11,106 nt of DNA from Kalaharituber pfeilii (lineage: Eukaryota; Ascomycota; Pezizomycetes; Pezizales; Pezizaceae): NCBI GenBank assembly GCA_015179045.1, contig WHUZ01000335.1, forward strand, positions 1 to 11,106. The letters are read 5' to 3'. This document shows, in pieces, positions 7,770 to 11,106 of the stretch (its first letter is position 1; every line of letters starts with the position of its first letter). Under the pieces are notes generated by a model that was given only the letters and a program-made list of their open reading frames with translations, was not told the origin of the DNA and made no database searches. Position numbers and translations under genes: made by a program.

Positions 7770-8138
7770 ATGGATAGGACACAATTCAAAGCAATCAGAC
7801 TTATCTCTCCTCCCACTTCACCAGTGAATAGTTATAGATTCTACAGTAATTGTATCCCCAATAGAAGCCCATCTTTATTCTCTACAGTTTGTAGTCTAAA
7901 TACCTTAACTGGAATTTATTCAATAAAACCATTGGGCACATTATCCTATTGTCAGCAAAGGATAATTCAGGTATTGTTCAAATTCAGAGACAACCAGTCA
8001 GAAGGACAAATACTTGAAAACTTCTCAAGAGACAGAAGAGCAAAAATTGAATTCATTCAATACATCAGCTTAGAAGAAACAACATTATACCAACCACAGA
8101 TAACCATCCTATACTCCTCAACTGAGAATCTGTTTTAG
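7770..8138 (+). CDS. Hypothetical protein, 122 aa
   Basis: I do not recognise this protein. The ATG has A at -3 and G at +4, and is preceded by a TATA-like box (7651) and the TGASTCA array, so a promoter is plausible. The product is Ser/Ile/Thr-rich with a Pro/Ser patch near residues 13-17 and a charged segment near residues 85-100 (FKFRDNQSEG...RDRRAKIEF). No signal peptide or membrane segment is evident. It has no CpG. It ends 22 bp before the stop of the convergent minus-strand gene. If the region is an LTR ending at 7781, its first four codons lie in the LTR. It could also be an open frame by chance or an exon. Confidence 0.4.
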   Translation: MDRTQFKAIRLISPPTSPVNSYRFYSNCIPNRSPSLFSTVCSLNTLTGIYSIKPLGTLSYCQQRIIQVLFKFRDNQSEGQILENFSRDRRAKIEFIQYISLEETTLYQPQITILYSSTENLF

Positions 8139-8160
8139 GGACTTTAGGAGAACCATCTGT

Positions 8161-10294
8161 CTAGAGACTCTTGGAACCTCTCCTAGAAGTGTTAAACATT
8201 CTCAGAAGAAAATAAGGAGGAGGCAAAACAGACAAAGGAACTTCTTCTTTCCTCCTCTTCCTATACCTATAACAGTCCAGAAAACACCAACAAACAACAA
8301 TTAAAACAAAAAGACCAATAAAGCAAAATAAGATAATAAGACCAATTTCATCAGTAGTTAAAGGAAAGACAAAGAAACCCTTTCCACCCTTTAAAGTACC
8401 AGAGCCTGTTGAACTAGGAGGTTTAACAGCTCTAGGGAATACCAAAACCACCATCTCTGCAACCTGTTGAGGAATACCTCCGAGTTAGCATATTGAGAAA
8501 CCTTAACATTTTTAAGTCTTGCAGAATTGAGACTTACCTTAAGACCTATCAATCCACTCCCCACCATCCTTGAGGCTCTCCAAAACCTCAGCAGCAGACA
8601 AAACAGAAGACCACCCCTCCAAAGTCTCTCCTTCAACAGCCAAAGGACTACCAGCACAGGACTTCTGGCCTCAGGAGTAGAAACAATCTGAGGGCTAACA
8701 GCCTGAGCAGGAGACCCCATAGGCTGAGAGACAGAAGGATCCTCCAACACAAGCCAACCATCCATCACCTGATCAACATTAGCTCCAGTTAAAGCCAAAC
8801 AGTACTTGTCAAGCAGATAAAAGGTATCTTTGGAAGGAAAAAGCCCAGCAAGCTTATCAGCCTTAATAGAATTGTCCACCACTTTTGAGAACTTGCAGGG
8901 CCTTCTGGTATAGAAAAAGGAACCAGAAAAGAGTTCTGTCATAATACTCTCCTTTGCTTTCTTCATAGTTTCAGCAAGAAAAAGGGTATCTTGTCTGGCA
9001 GTAAACCAGGAAACAGTAGAAGCAACAAAAGGAAAAGGACAACAGACCTCCCTACCTGCAATATCCTCCAAAACAAACTGGGCATTAGTTCCAACCATAT
9101 CCTTGATATCAGCACAGACAGAACAGGAGCATCCACCAGGGAAAAGCAAGTTACAGCAAACATCTGCCTGCTGTGCACCAGAAGGAACTTTGTAAACATT
9201 AGCTGCAAAGTCCTTACAGTAAGTGCAAGAACAGAGCCTCATACCATTATCCCAAGCAAAATTAGGAGGAATATCCTCCACAGTAGGGATATAATACCCA
9301 TTGTCCTCCTCATCCTTAGGCTGGTTCCAGTCTAAAGAAAACAAGTTAGCAATAATAAAGGAATCACAAAAGTTAATAAAAACTTACCAGAATCCTCAGC
9401 CTCACCAACACCAAAAACAGCCCTCTCCTCTTGCTCAACTTCAGAAGGTTAGAAGCAGAAGGAGCATCAGTTAAAGATAACTTACTCTCCAAATCAACTC
9501 CTAATCCCTCAACATCCCTCATACCCTCACAGAAGATCTCAACATCCTCATCACTCAAGACCATACTCACTGAATTACAGTCAGTAATAGCAGGAGAATA
9601 GGCAGGAGAAGCTGTATTACCTATCTTCTCCCTCTCCTCATCAGCCTCACACTTAGGGCAGAAGATAGGACCTAGCCCAGCCATAAGAGAAATAACTGGC
9701 CCATAATTATTGTGGACCACAGGAAGAGCTTCAGAGGAAGTTAAGAGTTCTTTGGAGATAAGGGTATCAGGAGAAGCAGCCCATCTGAGCTGAATAGCAG
9801 TATCAAACTCAGTAACATCCAGCAAGTAGTTATACCTGCCTTCCCAATAAGGCTGGACCTGGGAAGACTCAAACACTCTTGCTAGAGAAGTGTTCACCTT
9901 CCATTCAGGAGGTGAAGAAACAGTCTTGGACTGATCACCCAAGACAGAGGTAGCCACCCTAGTAGGGAAAGAAATAGTTAGCTAACTAAGATTCTTAAGT
10001 TAGGAATCAAACAAGAACTCACTCAAGGCCTTCAGGAGCAGACTCAAACTCCTCCCAACAGTCCAGAAGAAAACCCAGCATTCTCTGAACCCTCTTAGTG
10101 TCAAGAGGCCAGGAAGACATAATTTGGTTAACCCAGGAGTTAACCACATCCACCAACATATCCCTCAGAACTGCCTCTGAGAGAGGAGCATCTGGACAGG
10201 AAATAATATTCCTAATCCTCTCTCTCATTGGGAAGAACCCAGACTGAACCCTAAAGAGACCAGGGAAATAAACAGAGTACTCAGAGTAAGGCAT
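8161..10294 (-). CDS. Five-exon gene: Cys-rich protein with one C-terminal membrane segment
   Basis: I do not recognise the family. Exons on the minus strand: 10294-10023, 9958-9486, 9438-9388, 9331-8538, 8463-8161. All splice phases agree, giving 630 residues. The ATG (10292-10294) is the first in frame, but a good splice acceptor just upstream (10297-10298) suggests an earlier exon. Features: CPKC (about 9649-9660), then two CxCxxC motifs (9216-9233 and 9114-9131) with CC pairs nearby, perhaps metal-binding or disulphide-bonded. A 23-residue hydrophobic segment (8278-8346) is followed by a basic YRYRKRRK and a 30-residue tail, predicting an N-out, C-in single-span protein. No signal peptide is visible. 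All Arg codons are AGA/AGG. Part of exon 4 (8542-8670) reads better in another frame, so the copy may be damaged there. Confidence 0.65.
8464..8537 (-). other. Intron 4 of the membrane-protein gene (74 nt)
   Basis: Donor GTAAGT, branch TGCTAAC, acceptor CAACAG. It joins phase 0 to phase 0 and keeps the frame into the membrane-segment exon. An alternative acceptor TTGCAG (intron 8457-8537) would instead fit the other frame of exon 4, but that frame has a TAA just before the donor. The only CpG between 7675 and 11106 is in this intron (8481). Confidence 0.65.
9332..9387 (-). other. Intron 3 of the membrane-protein gene (56 nt)
   Basis: Donor GTAAGT, branch TTGCTAAC, pyrimidine-rich stretch, acceptor TTTAG. 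It joins TCT-G to AC-TGG in phase 1, linking two acidic stretches (GEAEDS and DWNQPKDEED). Confidence 0.85.
9439..9485 (-). other. Intron 2 of the membrane-protein gene (47 nt)
   Basis: Donor GTAAGT, branch TTCTAAC, acceptor GAAG. Removing it restores the frame of the 51-nt exon (IEQEERAVFGVGEAEDS). Unspliced, the frame passes into the intron 3 donor and stops, so both introns are needed. Confidence 0.75.
9959..10022 (-). other. Intron 1 of the membrane-protein gene (64 nt)
   Basis: Donor GTGAGT, branch TAGCTAAC, acceptor CTACTAG. It joins CTT-GA to G-GTG in phase 2, turning two separate open frames into one (APEGLE then VATSVL). Confidence 0.8.
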
Positions 10295-10296
10295 TT

Positions 10297-10313
10297 CTAT
10301 AGCAGTTAGCAAA
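10297..10313 (-). other. Possible splice acceptor upstream of the minus-strand start
   Basis: The minus strand reads TTTGCTAAC then TGCTATAG just before the first in-frame ATG. The branch matches the other introns. A donor GTAAGC exists at 10398 (102-nt intron), but the exon it would define has no ATG and overlaps the better-looking plus-strand coding sequence. It may be a leader intron. Confidence 0.4.
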
Positions 10314-11106
10314 TGGCATCAGCAACTCCAGGACCAAGCAGCAGGATGCCAGGAGCATATGATACTCCAAGAAGCAACCAACCCAAGAATGGGCTTACCT
10401 TGAATTTGTTCAAGTAGATAAAAGGATATAACCCTAGAAGATGCAGAAGATATTGTTATGGTAACATAATCAACTTCAGAACAAATAAGTATGGGCACCT
10501 GGAACAAAAGTTAGAGAAGTTATGAATGCAACATAAGAAAAAAAGCATTATGGGAAAACAGAATAGAGCCACTAGTCAGAGAAACAAACCACTTTGCAAA
10601 AGCAATAGGTAATGAGAAAGAATTACCACATCTGCAAAGAGAAGTAGCAAAGTATCTGATATGGAAATACAAAACAACAAATATAGAGGTAAAAAGCTGG
10701 GTATTAAAGAAAAAGCTCTATACAGAAAATGAACTAGAAGAAAAAGAAGTTGCAGTAAATATATCATGGGAAACTGACAGTAAGGAAGCCTGGCACTACT
10801 TCTTAATGGAAGATAAGGAAGAACATGAAGCATGGAAGAAAGTATGGGAAAAATACAAGCCAGTAGGAAAAAGAAGAAGAACTGGTTAGGAAATAACTGG
10901 GAAGCAATACTAAACTTCAGAAAAATGGTGAATGAAACCAAATGGGGAGAGAAGTACCAATCCAGAAGTAGTAGAACTAGGAGAAGACAAGACACCTGAA
11001 AGATCTCCAAAAAAGACACCTAAAAGATCTCCAAAAAATGAACACCTGAAAGATCTCCAAAAAGGACACCCCCAGGATCTCCAAAAAAGAAGTCACCTCT
11101 AGGATC
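10313..11106 (+). pseudogene. Decayed gene of unknown family with basic, Pro-rich tail (partial)
   Basis: I do not recognise it; a Gag-like or DNA-binding structural role is possible but unproven. It begins at ATG 10313 (A at -3, G at +4) with MASATPGPSSRMPGAYD. The frame then shifts near 10395 (YLEFVQVDKRI) and near 10430 (LEDAEDIVMVT), with stops at 10467-10469 (TAA) and 10512-10514 (TAG). The longest part, 10515-10886, is open for 124 codons: charged, Trp- and Lys/Glu-rich (KSWVLKKKLY, EAWKKVWEKYKP). After TAG 10887-10889 coding continues one frame over (NWLGNNWEAILNF), shifts again near 10945 at GGGG, and ends in K-T-P-x-R-S-P-K repeats reaching the window edge. No CpG occurs. Introns could explain the first one or two breaks, not all. 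Confidence 0.6.
10992..11106 (+). repeat. 24-bp tandem repeat coding for TPxRSPKK units
   Basis: Units begin at 10992 (24 bp), 11016 (26 bp), 11042 (24 bp) and 11066 (24 bp), with a degenerate fifth at 11093 reaching the window end. The consensus ACACCTGAAAGATCTCCAAA plus AAAG encodes T-P-E-R-S-P-K-K. The second unit has two extra bases and so changes the frame. Each unit carries TP and SP, the form of proline-directed kinase sites, on a basic background. Confidence 0.85.

Larger units (their letters stand above)
7264..7781. mobile_element. LTR-like region between element B and the right-hand genes
   Basis: The stretch begins TGTCATGACC (7264), a form often seen at LTR ends, and could end at GGACA (7777-7781), giving about 518 bp with TGTC/GACA ends. 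It abuts the start of the element B gag frame (about 60 bp), so it may be the 5' LTR of B on the minus strand. Against that, its clearest promoter layout points right: TGASTCA array, then a TATA-like box, then about 110 bp to an ATG. It may be an LTR of another element or a gene promoter. No primer-binding site is obvious at either side. Orientation and right end are unresolved. Confidence 0.35.

Noticed and set aside
8991..9335. 114-codon plus-strand ORF
   Set aside because: It is antisense to exon 4 of the spliced gene, and the splice signals and Cys motifs support the minus strand.
10399..10507. Extra first exon of the minus-strand gene with donor at 10398
   Set aside because: The phase would fit, but the frame has no ATG (it opens at TTG), and the same bases look more protein-like on the plus strand (EFVQVDKRI, LEDAEDIV).
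10576..11019. 147-codon minus-strand ORF rich in Leu/Phe
   Set aside because: It is the antisense of the Lys/Glu-rich plus-strand frame; its apparent membrane segments are mirror images of AAA/GAA-rich codons.

Overview
The window looks like repeat-rich, gene-poor DNA of a filamentous fungus. Three things suggest this: remnants of two Ty3/gypsy-type LTR retrotransposons, a spliced gene whose short introns (47 to 74 nt) mostly carry a GCTAAC/CTAAC branch site, and a strong signature of cytosine loss in the older sequence. I cannot name the species.

Layout. (1) 1-4048, minus strand: element A, a GC- and CpG-rich Ty3/gypsy element whose 3' half runs off the left edge. Read right to left it has a putative 5' LTR (about 3522-4048, with a TATA box and a 51-bp tandem repeat), gag, protease, reverse transcriptase and the start of RNase H. 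Gag and protease meet at a convincing -1 frameshift signal. (2) 4049-7263, minus strand: element B, an AT-rich, CpG-poor Ty3/gypsy element. Its gag-protease stays in one frame for about 2.7 kb but holds more than 25 in-frame stops and almost no indels. Its reverse transcriptase homology stops just where the putative LTR of A begins, so A probably inserted into B. (3) 7264-7769: an LTR-like or promoter region with eight TGASTCA (Gcn4/AP-1 type) sites about 12 bp apart, a TATA-like box and inverted repeats. (4) 7770-11106: a nearly CpG-free block (one CpG in 3.4 kb) holding a small plus-strand ORF, a five-exon minus-strand gene for a cysteine-rich protein with one membrane segment, and a decayed plus-strand gene ending in a 24-bp coding repeat.

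How the parts relate. A and B are independent retrotransposon copies with different decay histories: indels plus a few stops in A, base substitutions in B. The three ORFs at the right share composition and are packed tail-to-tail (22 bp) and head-to-head (18 bp). They may belong to one compact, undescribed mobile unit, possibly an LTR element with an antisense spliced gene for a membrane protein. I recognise none of the three proteins. No rRNA, tRNA or CRISPR was seen.
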